64,000 nt of DNA from Paramoeba atlantica (lineage: Eukaryota > Discosea). Both the position numbers and the translations under genes were made by a program. Position 1 is the first letter of the stretch, and the number at the start of each line of letters is the position of its first letter. The stretch covers positions 248,001 to 312,000 of the forward strand of contig CDRNVI010000087.1 in assembly GCA_977017575.1 (NCBI GenBank). Reading direction: 5' to 3'. Shown piece after piece: positions 9,308 through 20,225 of this stretch. Under the pieces are notes generated by a model. It was not told the DNA's origin and made no database searches. It worked only from the letters and a program-made list of their open reading frames with translations.

Positions 9308-9593
9308 CGATGGCCGCAGGTCAGGGCCACTGCATATATTTTCGGCAGTGTTGGGGCTTAGCGCACCTCACCTTCCCCAGCTTTTTACCTCCACAGCACC
9401 GTTTTTAATATTCGTCGTATCTAGGTTTTTCTGTGGTTTTACTTAGTGTCTTGCAAAGACGGGCGATAAGGGTTTTACTGGAGGAACTTGACAACTTAAT
9501 ATTCCCCCCCTTACTTCACCACCCCCCTTACTTCACCACAAAGTATGGGTTTTGGGCCAAAAAGTGGAGGCTAAGTAAGGGGGGGGGTAACGG

Positions 9594-10570
9594 TATTCGG
9601 GAGCGGAGGGCTTGTAGCACATTCGGGTCACGAGAGCTTTGCATATGGCAAAGAGCTTCCCCGGTGCAAAGGTGCCATAATTGCGATATGTTTGTAAGAT
9701 TCCATCCGCGTGAGGTATATAAGGTTTCACTACTGGTGGCAGAGGCAAAGTTCATCCACTTCTTGATATGGCGGGTAGCTCTTTTTTGTAGGCGGAGTAT
9801 CAATGAATGAGTAAGGCTGGCATGAACAACGAATTGAAAACGCAACTTTGATAGGACGGCGTGTTGGTAGATCCATAGTTTGGATGAGAGGCTGTGTGCA
9901 TTGGCGCTGATTTTTTCGAGCCACGTTATCAGATTTTCGTCCGTTTATTTGAAGAGGATTTTCGACTGCTGGGCCCCTGGAGCAAGAGTCATTCCTAGAA
10001 AGCTGCTACCTTTGTCACATATATGGGGGATGCTGCTCCCGTGAATCAAAATCTTCGGTCTTCGAGTCATATAACCGGGATGGTTTGTGCCCTTCTCCAT
10101 AGACATACACTGTATTGATGTTTGTTACGTCTGCGTCGAAGAAGGAGATCACTCAAGGCTTGGGTGTGCTCAAGAGTCCCGTTAAGCTCCGGAAGAAACC
10201 CTTTCTGTATTGTAGGGTCAATGACACCAGCTTCCAGAAGATGAGTTATAAGTCGGTGCCCGATGATGCTGTGGAACAGTTTTCCGACAGCACTTGTAAG
10301 GGATATTGGTCGCCAATTTTTCGGATTTCCAGTGTCACCTTTCTTGTACGTATGAGTTTCGTTACAGCTGTCTTCCAAGTTTGAGGACAGATTTCATGAC
10401 GTAAGAGATCATTGTACGTTTGCGCCAGTGTTGAGTAGAGGGAAGGGCACCTTTTTAGAATTGCATTTGTGACAGTGTCGCTCCCCGGAGCGCTGCTAGA
10501 TCTTTTCCCTTTCAGAGCTTGGGCGATGTCGTCGCTAGTAATGTCTGCCCATTTCATTTCCACAAGTGCT
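9594..10570 (-). pseudogene. RT remnants of LINE copy 3
   Basis: Minus-strand pieces in several frames: KGKRSSSAPGSDTVTNAIL (about 10520), PKNWRPISLTSAVGKLFHS (about 10320-10265), QKGFLPELNGTLEHTQAL, then a jump to HICDKGSSFLGM-like and LRLQKRATRHIKKW (about 9790). The segment that would carry FDLSNAF, QGDTLSP and the YVDD box is absent, so the palm is deleted. Frameshifts separate the remaining pieces. Confidence 0.75.
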
Positions 10571-10734
10571 CGGGGTCCGAGGAAACTGTACTCTGGAAGT
10601 TTGAATTCAGTTTCGGGCGCTGTCAGTACTTTATCAAAATGATCTTGGACATCGGCCAGCTGACACGTCGGGAATTGAGGCGAGGCTTGTGCATCTCGTA
10701 GTTCAGGTCGGCTTAATGTTTCCGCTGCCGCTGT

Positions 10735-11997
10735 CTATGGATTCCGTGTGAAACTTTCAAGGGCCCACCTTTCTTCCATCTCTTTTCGTTGTAACCGTGA
10801 TTCCTCCTTGTAAATCCTGATCAGTCTACTGCTCTCTTTAATTTGGATCTTTACTTTTTCACGATTAGATTTTCCGTGCGTATAGCGGAGAGATATTTTT
10901 TGGTGTCGAACATCTTTTTCAAGTTCCAGGATATTTCTTTCAAGCGCAAGGGGTCGGCAACGATTTTGAGCATGACCATTGCGAGTGCGTAAGAGAAATC
11001 CTCGTGTTGGGTTGATCTCAGTGGCCAGGTCGTATGCTGATACAGCAAGAGCTGCACATAAGACTTGTGCGTTCTCGAGGGCTTCTGATGGACTCGTAGC
11101 AGGACGCAGTAACTCCGCGCATTTTGCGTATGCATTTTTCTGGACTGTTTCCCATTGGTCATCGCTTAGTTTAACCATTACTTTACCCCCTTCTATTGAA
11201 CGGTGTGTTCGAAACAGCTGCTCCACAGCAATCTGGCGGTTTGAACTTTGTGGAGTGGCATTCTTGTCACCATGAGGGGTTGAAATTGTAGTCGGAGGTA
11301 CGTCTTCGGTTTCTTGAGTCGGAAGGGAAGGAGGTCTAGTGATTTTGCAACATGGGTGTTTGTACTTCATTTTGTCTTTACACTTGTGGTGACATGGGCT
11401 AGATTTAGTTGTCGTAGCTATCTTCCCAGTTTCTGTTTGTCTAATGTTGTGTGGAGATTCTTTCTGGATTACCGTCTGTTGATAGTCCGGGGTATCGATA
11501 GCGTCTTCTTCTTTTTTCAGTGTAATGGAAAGGTGGCGGAGCGCTGGGATGTCTTGCCCACCAAGCCGCTTCCGGATAGCTTTTCCCAGCGAACCCGGTG
11601 ATTTGTATTTGGCGGAGAGCTGCAACACAGGGTCGTTTAGGAGAGTGAACCAGCTTGTATGCCGATGAACGATATCCGGAGTCCCTGTTCTATGTATTTC
11701 GATGTAGTCGCATGCGTTGTTCGATATCAGCTCTGTTATCGTAGCGGCTTCGGCCACAAGGTCGTGAGCTTGAGACTGTTTGGCTAATAGTTTCGTAATT
11801 GCGGCTTCGGCGCCCTGCAGGGATCCTATTCGTTTTCTAACAAGTGCAGATTTGCAGGCTGATTTTACATCGGGAAAGTAATGCCAACAGGATTCGGTAA
11901 TAGCCCGGATTTTAAGGGGGCGTGTCCTGCTTTGAATAAAATGCAGGAGGTCCTGCAGCGCATGCTTATGAGTTTTCTGTGGGTGGCTCGGAGTCAT
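10735..11997 (-). CDS. N-terminal part of LINE copy 3 polyprotein
   Basis: Starts at the ATG at 11997, about 29 bp after the spliced-leader-like motif. It parallels the 30 kb LINE: LLHFIQSRTRPLKIRAITES, HYFPDVKSACKSALVRKRI, GAEAAITKLLAKQSQAHDL, then one Cys/His motif (PCHHKCKDKMKYKHPCCK) in which one expected Cys is Tyr, then GGKVMVKLSDDQWETVQ and the ESRLQRKEMEERWA region before the RT. Only one zinc motif is present against three in copies 1 and 2. Ends at a stop near 10735. Confidence 0.75.
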   Translation of the reverse strand: MTPSHPQKTHKHALQDLLHFIQSRTRPLKIRAITESCWHYFPDVKSACKSALVRKRIGSLQGAEAAITKLLAKQSQAHDLVAEAATITELISNNACDYIEIHRTGTPDIVHRHTSWFTLLNDPVLQLSAKYKSPGSLGKAIRKRLGGQDIPALRHLSITLKKEEDAIDTPDYQQTVIQKESPHNIRQTETGKIATTTKSSPCHHKCKDKMKYKHPCCKITRPPSLPTQETEDVPPTTISTPHGDKNATPQSSNRQIAVEQLFRTHRSIEGGKVMVKLSDDQWETVQKNAYAKCAELLRPATSPSEALENAQVLCAALAVSAYDLATEINPTRGFLLRTRNGHAQNRCRPLALERNILELEKDVRHQKISLRYTHGKSNREKVKIQIKESSRLIRIYKEESRLQRKEMEERWALESFTRNP

Positions 11998-12025
11998 AAA
12001 GGAGAAAACATATAATATAAGAAAT

Positions 12026-12044
12026 CAACAAGGTACAGAAACTG
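12026..12044 (-). other. Spliced-leader-like motif at 5' end of LINE copy 3
   Basis: On the minus strand the element begins CAGTTTCTGTACCTTGTTG and runs into its 5'UTR. The upstream flank is coding sequence of the interrupted ORF (NKDGPTPS). The motif is the 19-nt 3' part of what is present at the other LINE copies, so this copy is slightly shorter at its 5' end. Confidence 0.8.
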
Positions 12045-12252
12045 AGGGAGTTGGTCCATCCTTGTTCAGTATACTGGCCAAGGATAGCAACTCCCCATTA
12101 TCTCGGCGTAGCAAACACGCCTTGGCTTGCCTGGCACTGAGATCAGCCAATGGAAAAAAACGCTTTTTTTCGTTAGAGGCCTCCTTTCTCAGCCCAGGGG
12201 CTTCCCACTTAAGGGGCCCGTTCCCATAACCAAGTGATCTCCCCGGCAACAC
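12045..12252 (-). pseudogene. Upstream piece of the ORF interrupted by LINE copy 3
   Basis: A minus-strand ORF reading LADLSARQAKACLLRRDNGE and LLSLASILNKDGPTPS up to the LINE junction. It faces the Ulp1-like catalytic part at 3685-4261 across the insertion, so it is probably that gene's upstream part. I do not recognise a domain in it by itself. Confidence 0.45.
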
Positions 12253-12379
12253 GATTTCATTCGTGCGTCAAGAAGGCTGGGCTATGGGACCAGGGAGCTC
12301 TAGAACAAGTGCAGCAACTTGTGAGCCTAATTCGTTGGACATGAAATGATAGTGTGATTAAATTAGTTCATAGTAAAAT
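12253..12379. other. Short unassigned stretch
   Basis: I see no gene here. It separates the interrupted protease ORF from the LRR tandem array. Confidence 0.4.
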
Positions 12380-12849
12380 TATTTATAAAAAATAATTACA
12401 TATTCGCTTATTCTGAAAATTGGTAATGCAAACGTTTGAACGGCGGCCATTCTCATGTATTGGTCGCTTTGCTCTTGCATAACTTCCGCATGCCACCTTT
12501 TCTTCATCACCCTTTTCATAGGAATAAATTGTTGTTCGGAGAATGGTTTTTTGGAGAATGTTTTACTGTTACTATTTTGTCAGGGCGCGGAATAACATCT
12601 AAACTGATATTTATACTGATATTTTCTGGGATTTTGTCTCATGTTTTGTCTCATACTTCTCAAGACCATTAGAGCTACACTTTTTCCCCATACTTAAATT
12701 TAGCTTGTATTATTGCAACGCGCGATATTTTGTGCTTACCCATACAGTAATAGTCAACACAATAAGCTTAAAATATGATAATGACTAGTACGGTGATAAT
12801 TTTCTGTATCTCTATTTTAAGAAATTTTATTTATCCGTGCATTTAAAAA

Positions 12850-14030
12850 CAATTCAATGCTGACACACGCGACCCCTTCCCTCACGGCCTTCATCTTAGC
12901 TTCAATCCACCCGAAAAGGGTAGATTGAACCGGTAACCATTCTGTCCAAAGTTCTGCAGGTGTTAATGAGTATCGACGACTACGATAACTGTTTCATTTA
13001 TCAGCGCCTTGATGCGTTGAATGATGATGTCTACTGCATCTTGTGGGCTATACGCTTTTGCAACAGCACGTCCGACAGCGGTATTATCTGTTAAAATAAA
13101 AGCGACGGATGGATTGTGTGCCATCAACTGATTTTTCACAACCCTTTTTCGAAGGCTATAGCCTCGTCCATAGCAATCGGCAGTTCCTCCCCTTGCAAAC
13201 TTTGATATTCAACACCTCTTTCATTTCTAAATACTCCTCTTCGTATGGCAGTAATCTCATCACTCAGAGTGTAAGTAGCCCAACGGGTAGGTGTGGGATC
13301 GACTGTTATGCTCAAAATAGAATCTTTTTATGTGGTATAGATGCGATTTTGCATGGGACCACAAAGGCTTTAATGACAATATCAAATGTTTCATAGAATC
13401 GACAGGACTCTTGATTTCGTCCAATTCCGCGTCCCAGTTGACCATTTTGCCAAGAGAACTCTGAGCTTTCGATGCTCTCCCGAGTCCTATACGGTCCGCT
13501 GCCACTACTGATCCCGCGAAGCGGTAAAAACCTAGGAGGCTAAAGTACGTACGAGGAGTGTATTTCATTGTTGTCCGCACTATTTGATGCCATGGTGGTA
13601 AGGGAGTTCAGCACACGCATATCTAATATCGCCCGAGCCTTTGATTCAGTTTTCAGCACGGCCAAATACTTAGATAGAACAGGTATTGTGCCAGTGGGGT
13701 TGCTTTGAAGTCCTCAAGAGCGCCACACGACGTGAGGTACGCCAAGTGCCGAAACCAACGTTTTCCGAATGTATTAGTTGTGTTCCGATGTATTAGTTGT
13801 GATGGGCAGTGGTTCCTTATTCTGAAGAGGGTCCCTATTCAGAAGGCTAGTCGCGTGCACTGTATAAGGTGTATTGGCTATGGATGTGCCAAGCTCAAAT
13901 CTGCCACCTCCTACGGTTTTTAACTCCGCAAGAGGTATATCGTTGTCCGCTATTCTCCCGCGAACGCCGGCCGTTTCTTTGCTAGAGAACGAAACATGAT
14001 GCAAGACAATACCTGGACCCGAACTACGCG
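12850..14030 (-). mobile_element. Fossil reverse-transcribing element fragment, unit 1
   Basis: A degenerate pol piece with an RNase H-like TDNTAV core near 13100 and flanking sequence like DIRS/VIPER-type or other LTR-kin retroelements. Broken, with multiple breaks; no terminal repeats seen. It is old relative to the array, because every unit carries the same decayed copy. Family assignment is tentative. Confidence 0.4.
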
Positions 14031-14093
14031 TACTATCTAATTGTGCAAAGTCTCTCTTTTTGATTATTGAGCTCTCACGACACGAATTTTATA

Positions 14094-14256
14094 CCCCCCC
14101 GGAAATTGGTGACCCCCCTGTATAGTTACTATAAACTTTTTTTAAAAACTTTAAAAAGGTTCGGCGAAAGATTTTCGCCAAGTTGATATTTTAGTTAATT
14201 GTTTTTCCGGAAAAAAATCCGATCTTGGTGGACCCTTCCTGTAGATACCGGGGGGT
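14094..14256. repeat. C-run-bordered MITE-like sequence, unit 1
   Basis: Starts TACCCCCCCGGAAATTGG and ends GATACCGGGGGGTTA, with TA near both ends. The inverted terminal match is short (about 9 bp). A related end lies at 38170-38250. It repeats in the other four units at +2,922 bp steps. Confidence 0.4.
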
Positions 14257-14381
14257 TATTTGTTCACCTTTTCAGTAAGCGGTCGTAGTAAGTAGGTGCC
14301 TCCACAGTCATCCCAGTGTGAAACACAACCTGTAATTGTACTTATTTACACTACTTCAAGGTTAGGTAAACATTGATTATT

Positions 14382-15107
14382 ATGATGTTTTGCTCACTGC
14401 TTTCGGCTGATGTAACGGAACCGTTAAGAAAGGAAGCCCGAAAAGAAACGAACTCTTCTGACACGACGCTTTCCACAAGTAGTTCTAATGTGACTGGAAA
14501 ATCTCGTCCATCCAAAGTCAGTGCCGTATCGTTACCCGTGGAGTACGATTTGATGAGACTCGTAGAAAACCCTCCACGCTCATGGTCCACCGATACTCCG
14601 GGATGTAGATGGGATGGGGTCAGATGTAACGACAAGGGCGACGTGATTTGGATGAACTGGAGTGGCAGGATGGGCGAGGACAGTAGCAAGAAACTGCAAG
14701 GTCAGTTCAATGTAAAATATTTGCCGTACGAACTGAAACATTTACGCCTAACGGGAAATTCTCTGTCGGGTGAGTTTCCGTTCGATCAGTTGCCTCCGAA
14801 ATTGGAAGACATTGACATATCGAGGAACCAGTTCACGGGTACTCCAGATTTTCGTCATTTGCCACCCTTTCTAGTCTATCTTAATATGTCCGACAATAGA
14901 TTTCATGGTCATATTGAATTTGATTTCGTGCACGAAAACTTGCGTCAAATGAGCTTAGCTTTTAATGCAGAACTTGAAGGCTTCCTAAAAATCAGAGACG
15001 AGATAAAGAATCTGTATTATACTGTAGCACGAACAAAGATTACAGTAAGCAATGGTGTGATGGTCCTAAATCGACCGATCGGGAGCGTTTGTGGAATATG
15101 TGGATGA
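14382..15107 (+). CDS. LRR protein, array copy 1
   Basis: Protein of 241 residues from the ATG at 14382. The N-terminus MMFCSLLSADV is short and hydrophobic and may be a weak signal peptide. A Lys/Ser-rich linker leads to LPVEYDLMRLV, then the cap SWSTDTPGCRWDGVRC, which resembles the LRRNT cap of plant and kinetoplastid LRR proteins. About five 23-residue repeats follow, of type LPxxLxxLxLxxNxFxG (for example LRLTGNSLSGEFPFDQLP and IDISRNQFTGTPDFRHLP). There is no C-terminal transmembrane or GPI-like tail. Function unknown; a secreted or surface recognition role is a guess from the fold. The ORF is identical in copies 2-4. Confidence 0.8.
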   Translation: MMFCSLLSADVTEPLRKEARKETNSSDTTLSTSSSNVTGKSRPSKVSAVSLPVEYDLMRLVENPPRSWSTDTPGCRWDGVRCNDKGDVIWMNWSGRMGEDSSKKLQGQFNVKYLPYELKHLRLTGNSLSGEFPFDQLPPKLEDIDISRNQFTGTPDFRHLPPFLVYLNMSDNRFHGHIEFDFVHENLRQMSLAFNAELEGFLKIRDEIKNLYYTVARTKITVSNGVMVLNRPIGSVCGICG

Positions 15108-15771
15108 AGGTACGTTGATATCTACAGTGGGGAATAGGCACGGAAAACGTCAGCATACAAAAAATACTTCAACGGTTGCAAAGATATAATACATTGTGTT
15201 AGATGGGCCTATTTGAACAATAAATAGCGTTATAATAGGCGCAATAATGCTTCACTTTGACCATAAAATAATAATATAGTGTTAGTTTGAATATTATCTT
15301 GTTATTTATAAAAAATAATTACATATTCGCTTATTCTGAAAATTGGTAATGTAAACGTTTGAACGGCGGCCATTCTCATGTATTGGTCGCTTTGCTCTTG
15401 CATAACTTCCGCATGCCACCTTTTCTTCATCACGCTTTTCAGAGGAATAAATTATTGTTCGGAGAATATTTTTTTCGGAGAATGGTTTACTGTTACTATT
15501 TTGTCAGGGCGCGGAATAACATCTAAACTGATATTTATACGGATATTTTCTTGGATTTTTCCATGTTTTGTCTCATACTTCTCAAGACCATTAGAGCTAC
15601 ACTTTTTCCCCATACTTAAATTTAGCTTGTATTATTGCAACGCGCGATATTTTGTGCTTACCCATACAGTAATAGTCAACACAATAAGCTTAAAATATGA
15701 TAATGACTAGTACAGTGATTATTTTCTGTATCTTTATTTTAAGAAATTTTATTTATCCGTGCATTTAAAAA

Positions 15772-16952
15772 CAATTCAATGCTGACACACGCGACCCCTT
15801 CCCTCACGGCCTTCATCTTAGCTTCAATCCACCCGAAAAGGGTAGATTGAACCGGTAACCATTCTGTCCAAAGTTCTGCAGGTGTCAATGAGTATCGACG
15901 ACTACGATAACTGTTTCATTTATCAGCGCCTTGATGCGTTGAATGATGATGTCTACTGCATCTTGTGGGCTATACGCTTTTGCAACAGCACGTCCGACAG
16001 CGGTATTATCTGTTAAAATAAAAGCGACGGATGGATTGTGTGCCATCAACTGATTTTTCACAACCCTTTTTCGAAGGCTATAGCCTCGTCCATAGCAATC
16101 GGAAGTTCCTCCCCTTGCAAACTTTGATATTCAACACCTCTTTCATTTCTAAATACTCCTCTTCGTAAGGCAGTAATCTCATCACTCAGAGTGTAAGTAG
16201 CCCAACGGGTAGGTGTGGGATCGACTGTTATGCTCAAAATAGAATCTTTTTATGTGGTATAGATGCGATTTTGCATGGGACCACAAAGGCTTTAATGACA
16301 ATATCAAATGTTTCATAGAATCGACAGGACTCTTGATTTCGTCCAATTCCGCGTCCCAGTTGACCATTTTGCCAAGAGAACTCTGAGCTTTCGATGCTCT
16401 CCCGAGTCCTATACGGTCCGCTGCCACTACTGATCCCGCGAAGCGGTAAAAACCTAGGAGGCTAAAGTACGTACGAGGAGTGTATTTCATTGTTGTCCGC
16501 ACTATTTGATGCCATGGTGGTAAGGGAGTTCAGCACACGCATATCTAATATCGCCCGAGCCTTTGATTCAGTTTTCAGCACGGCCAAATACTTAGATAGA
16601 ACAGGTATTGTGCCAGTGGGGTTGCTTTGAAGTCCTCAAGAGCGCCACACGACGTGAGGTACGCCAAGTGCCGAAACCAACGTTTTCCGAATGTATTAGT
16701 TGTGTTCCGATGTATTAGTTGTGATGGGCAGTGGTTCCTTATTCTGAAGAGGGTCCCTATTCAGAAGGCTAGTCGCGTGCACTGTATAAGGTGTATTGGC
16801 TATGGATGTGCCAAGCTCAAATCTGCCACCTCCTACGGTTTTTAACTCCGCAAGAGGTATATCGTTGTCCGCTATTCTCCCGCGAACGCCGGCCGTTTCT
16901 TTGCTAGAGAACGAAACATGATGCAAGACAATACCTGGACCCGAACTACGCG
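15772..16952 (-). mobile_element. Fossil reverse-transcribing element fragment, unit 2
   Basis: Same decayed copy as in unit 1, carried along by tandem amplification. Broken. Confidence 0.4.
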
Positions 16953-17303
16953 TACTATCTAATTGTGCAAAGTCTCTCTTTTTGATTATTGAGCTCTCAC
17001 GACACGAATTTTATACCCCCCCGGAAATTGGTGACCCCCCTGTATAGTTACTATAAACTTTTTTTAAAAACTTTAAAAAGGTTCGGCGAAAGATTTTCGC
17101 CAAGTTGATATTTTAGTTAATTGTTTTTCCGGAAAAAAATCCGATCTTGGTGGACCCTTCCTGTAGATACCGGGGGGTTATTTGTTCACCTTTTCAGTAA
17201 GCGGTCGTAGTAAGTAGGTGCCTCCACAGTCATCCCAGTGTGAAACACAACCTGTAATTGTACTTATTTACACTACTTCAAGGTTAGGTAAACATTGATT
17301 ATT

Positions 17304-18029
17304 ATGATGTTTTGCTCACTGCTTTCGGCTGATGTAACGGAACCGTTAAGAAAGGAAGCCCGAAAAGAAACGAACTCTTCTGACACGACGCTTTCCACAA
17401 GTAGTTCTAATGTGACTGGAAAATCTCGTCCATCCAAAGTCAGTGCCGTATCGTTACCCGTGGAGTACGATTTGATGAGACTCGTAGAAAACCCTCCACG
17501 CTCATGGTCCACCGATACTCCGGGATGTAGATGGGATGGGGTCAGATGTAACGACAAGGGCGACGTGATTTGGATGAACTGGAGTGGCAGGATGGGCGAG
17601 GACAGTAGCAAGAAACTGCAAGGTCAGTTCAATGTAAAATATTTGCCGTACGAACTGAAACATTTACGCCTAACGGGAAATTCTCTGTCGGGTGAGTTTC
17701 CGTTCGATCAGTTGCCTCCGAAATTGGAAGACATTGACATATCGAGGAACCAGTTCACGGGTACTCCAGATTTTCGTCATTTGCCACCCTTTCTAGTCTA
17801 TCTTAATATGTCCGACAATAGATTTCATGGTCATATTGAATTTGATTTCGTGCACGAAAACTTGCGTCAAATGAGCTTAGCTTTTAATGCAGAACTTGAA
17901 GGCTTCCTAAAAATCAGAGACGAGATAAAGAATCTGTATTATACTGTAGCACGAACAAAGATTACAGTAAGCAATGGTGTGATGGTCCTAAATCGACCGA
18001 TCGGGAGCGTTTGTGGAATATGTGGATGA
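17304..18029 (+). CDS. LRR protein, array copy 2
   Basis: Protein sequence identical to copy 1, in the same position of the 2,922-bp unit. The upstream non-coding sequence differs slightly from unit 1 (for example GGTAATGTAAACG instead of GGTAATGCAAACG). Confidence 0.8.
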   Translation: MMFCSLLSADVTEPLRKEARKETNSSDTTLSTSSSNVTGKSRPSKVSAVSLPVEYDLMRLVENPPRSWSTDTPGCRWDGVRCNDKGDVIWMNWSGRMGEDSSKKLQGQFNVKYLPYELKHLRLTGNSLSGEFPFDQLPPKLEDIDISRNQFTGTPDFRHLPPFLVYLNMSDNRFHGHIEFDFVHENLRQMSLAFNAELEGFLKIRDEIKNLYYTVARTKITVSNGVMVLNRPIGSVCGICG

Positions 18030-18693
18030 AGGTACGTTGATATCTACAGTGGGGAATAGGCACGGAAAACGTCAGCATACAAAAAATACTTCAACGGTTG
18101 CAAAGATATAATACATTGTGTTAGATGGGCCTATTTGAACAATAAATAGCGTTATAATAGGCGCAATAATGCTTCACTTTGACCATAAAATAATAATATA
18201 GTGTTAGTTTGAATATTATCTTGTTATTTATAAAAAATAATTACATATTCGCTTATTCTGAAAATTGGTAATGTAAACGTTTGAACGGCGGCCATTCTCA
18301 TGTATTGGTCGCTTTGCTCTTGCATAACTTCCGCATGCCACCTTTTCTTCATCACGCTTTTCAGAGGAATAAATTATTGTTCGGAGAATATTTTTTTCGG
18401 AGAATGGTTTACTGTTACTATTTTGTCAGGGCGCGGAATAACATCTAAACTGATATTTATACGGATATTTTCTTGGATTTTTCCATGTTTTGTCTCATAC
18501 TTCTCAAGACCATTAGAGCTACACTTTTTCCCCATACTTAAATTTAGCTTGTATTATTGCAACGCGCGATATTTTGTGCTTACCCATACAGTAATAGTCA
18601 ACACAATAAGCTTAAAATATGATAATGACTAGTACAGTGATTATTTTCTGTATCTTTATTTTAAGAAATTTTATTTATCCGTGCATTTAAAAA

Positions 18694-19874
18694 CAATTCA
18701 ATGCTGACACACGCGACCCCTTCCCTCACGGCCTTCATCTTAGCTTCAATCCACCCGAAAAGGGTAGATTGAACCGGTAACCATTCTGTCCAAAGTTCTG
18801 CAGGTGTCAATGAGTATCGACGACTACGATAACTGTTTCATTTATCAGCGCCTTGATGCGTTGAATGATGATGTCTACTGCATCTTGTGGGCTATACGCT
18901 TTTGCAACAGCACGTCCGACAGCGGTATTATCTGTTAAAATAAAAGCGACGGATGGATTGTGTGCCATCAACTGATTTTTCACAACCCTTTTTCGAAGGC
19001 TATAGCCTCGTCCATAGCAATCGGAAGTTCCTCCCCTTGCAAACTTTGATATTCAACACCTCTTTCATTTCTAAATACTCCTCTTCGTAAGGCAGTAATC
19101 TCATCACTCAGAGTGTAAGTAGCCCAACGGGTAGGTGTGGGATCGACTGTTATGCTCAAAATAGAATCTTTTTATGTGGTATAGATGCGATTTTGCATGG
19201 GACCACAAAGGCTTTAATGACAATATCAAATGTTTCATAGAATCGACAGGACTCTTGATTTCGTCCAATTCCGCGTCCCAGTTGACCATTTTGCCAAGAG
19301 AACTCTGAGCTTTCGATGCTCTCCCGAGTCCTATACGGTCCGCTGCCACTACTGATCCCGCGAAGCGGTAAAAACCTAGGAGGCTAAAGTACGTACGAGG
19401 AGTGTATTTCATTGTTGTCCGCACTATTTGATGCCATGGTGGTAAGGGAGTTCAGCACACGCATATCTAATATCGCCCGAGCCTTTGATTCAGTTTTCAG
19501 CACGGCCAAATACTTAGATAGAACAGGTATTGTGCCAGTGGGGTTGCTTTGAAGTCCTCAAGAGCGCCACACGACGTGAGGTACGCCAAGTGCCGAAACC
19601 AACGTTTTCCGAATGTATTAGTTGTGTTCCGATGTATTAGTTGTGATGGGCAGTGGTTCCTTATTCTGAAGAGGGTCCCTATTCAGAAGGCTAGTCGCGT
19701 GCACTGTATAAGGTGTATTGGCTATGGATGTGCCAAGCTCAAATCTGCCACCTCCTACGGTTTTTAACTCCGCAAGAGGTATATCGTTGTCCGCTATTCT
19801 CCCGCGAACGCCGGCCGTTTCTTTGCTAGAGAACGAAACATGATGCAAGACAATACCTGGACCCGAACTACGCG
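18694..19874 (-). mobile_element. Fossil reverse-transcribing element fragment, unit 3
   Basis: Same decayed copy as in unit 1. Broken. Confidence 0.4.
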
Positions 19875-20225
19875 TACTATCTAATTGTGCAAAGTCTCTC
19901 TTTTTGATTATTGAGCTCTCACGACACGAATTTTATACCCCCCCGGAAATTGGTGACCCCCCTGTATAGTTACTATAAACTTTTTTTAAAAACTTTAAAA
20001 AGGTTCGGCGAAAGATTTTCGCCAAGTTGATATTTTAGTTAATTGTTTTTCCGGAAAAAAATCCGATCTTGGTGGACCCTTCCTGTAGATACCGGGGGGT
20101 TATTTGTTCACCTTTTCAGTAAGCGGTCGTAGTAAGTAGGTGCCTCCACAGTCATCCCAGTGTGAAACACAACCTGTAATTGTACTTATTTACACTACTT
20201 CAAGGTTAGGTAAACATTGATTATT

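Larger units (their letters stand above)
5239..9593 (+). mobile_element. Pogo-like DNA transposon with internal minisatellite
   Basis: The ends are inverted: CCGTTACCCCCCCC at the left and GGGGGGGTAACGG at the right, flanked by TA on both sides (5237-5238, 9594-9595). If the element plus one TA is taken out, the host LINE reads straight through as ALRSRI-DEEKNLRRR, matching ALRARIKQEEEKR in the intact LINE, which fixes the boundaries. Just inside the left end is a palindrome of CCTTACTTCACCACA (5264-5311). It encodes a helix-turn-helix N-terminus and a DDE/D transposase. A foldback insertion (about 5764-5988) and a 1.4 kb minisatellite interrupt the gene, so the copy is defective. Confidence 0.85.
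4262..12044 (-). mobile_element. LINE copy 3 (SL-tagged RLE LINE), degenerate, split by a pogo-like element
   Basis: Same family as the intact LINE at 30 kb. The 5' end (right side) is a 19-bp spliced-leader-like motif at 12026-12044 followed by a short 5'UTR and an ATG at 11997. The 3' end (left side) is the family hairpin at 4271-4285. A 4,355-bp pogo-like element occupies 5239-9593. The RT core between the NKHQYSV and HICDKG regions has been deleted, so the palm with its catalytic box is missing and this copy is dead. It is inserted in the Ulp1-like ORF whose pieces lie at 3685-4261 and 12045-12252. Confidence 0.85.

Noticed and set aside
9433-9845. Plus-strand ORF 9433-9810
   Set aside because: It crosses the transposon terminus and is antisense to LINE RT sequence.
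15378-15710. 110-residue ORF repeated in each array unit (MYWSLCSC start)
   Set aside because: Cys/Phe-rich translation of AT-rich non-coding DNA; it differs in frame and length in unit 1 and the partial unit, so there is no sign of coding constraint.
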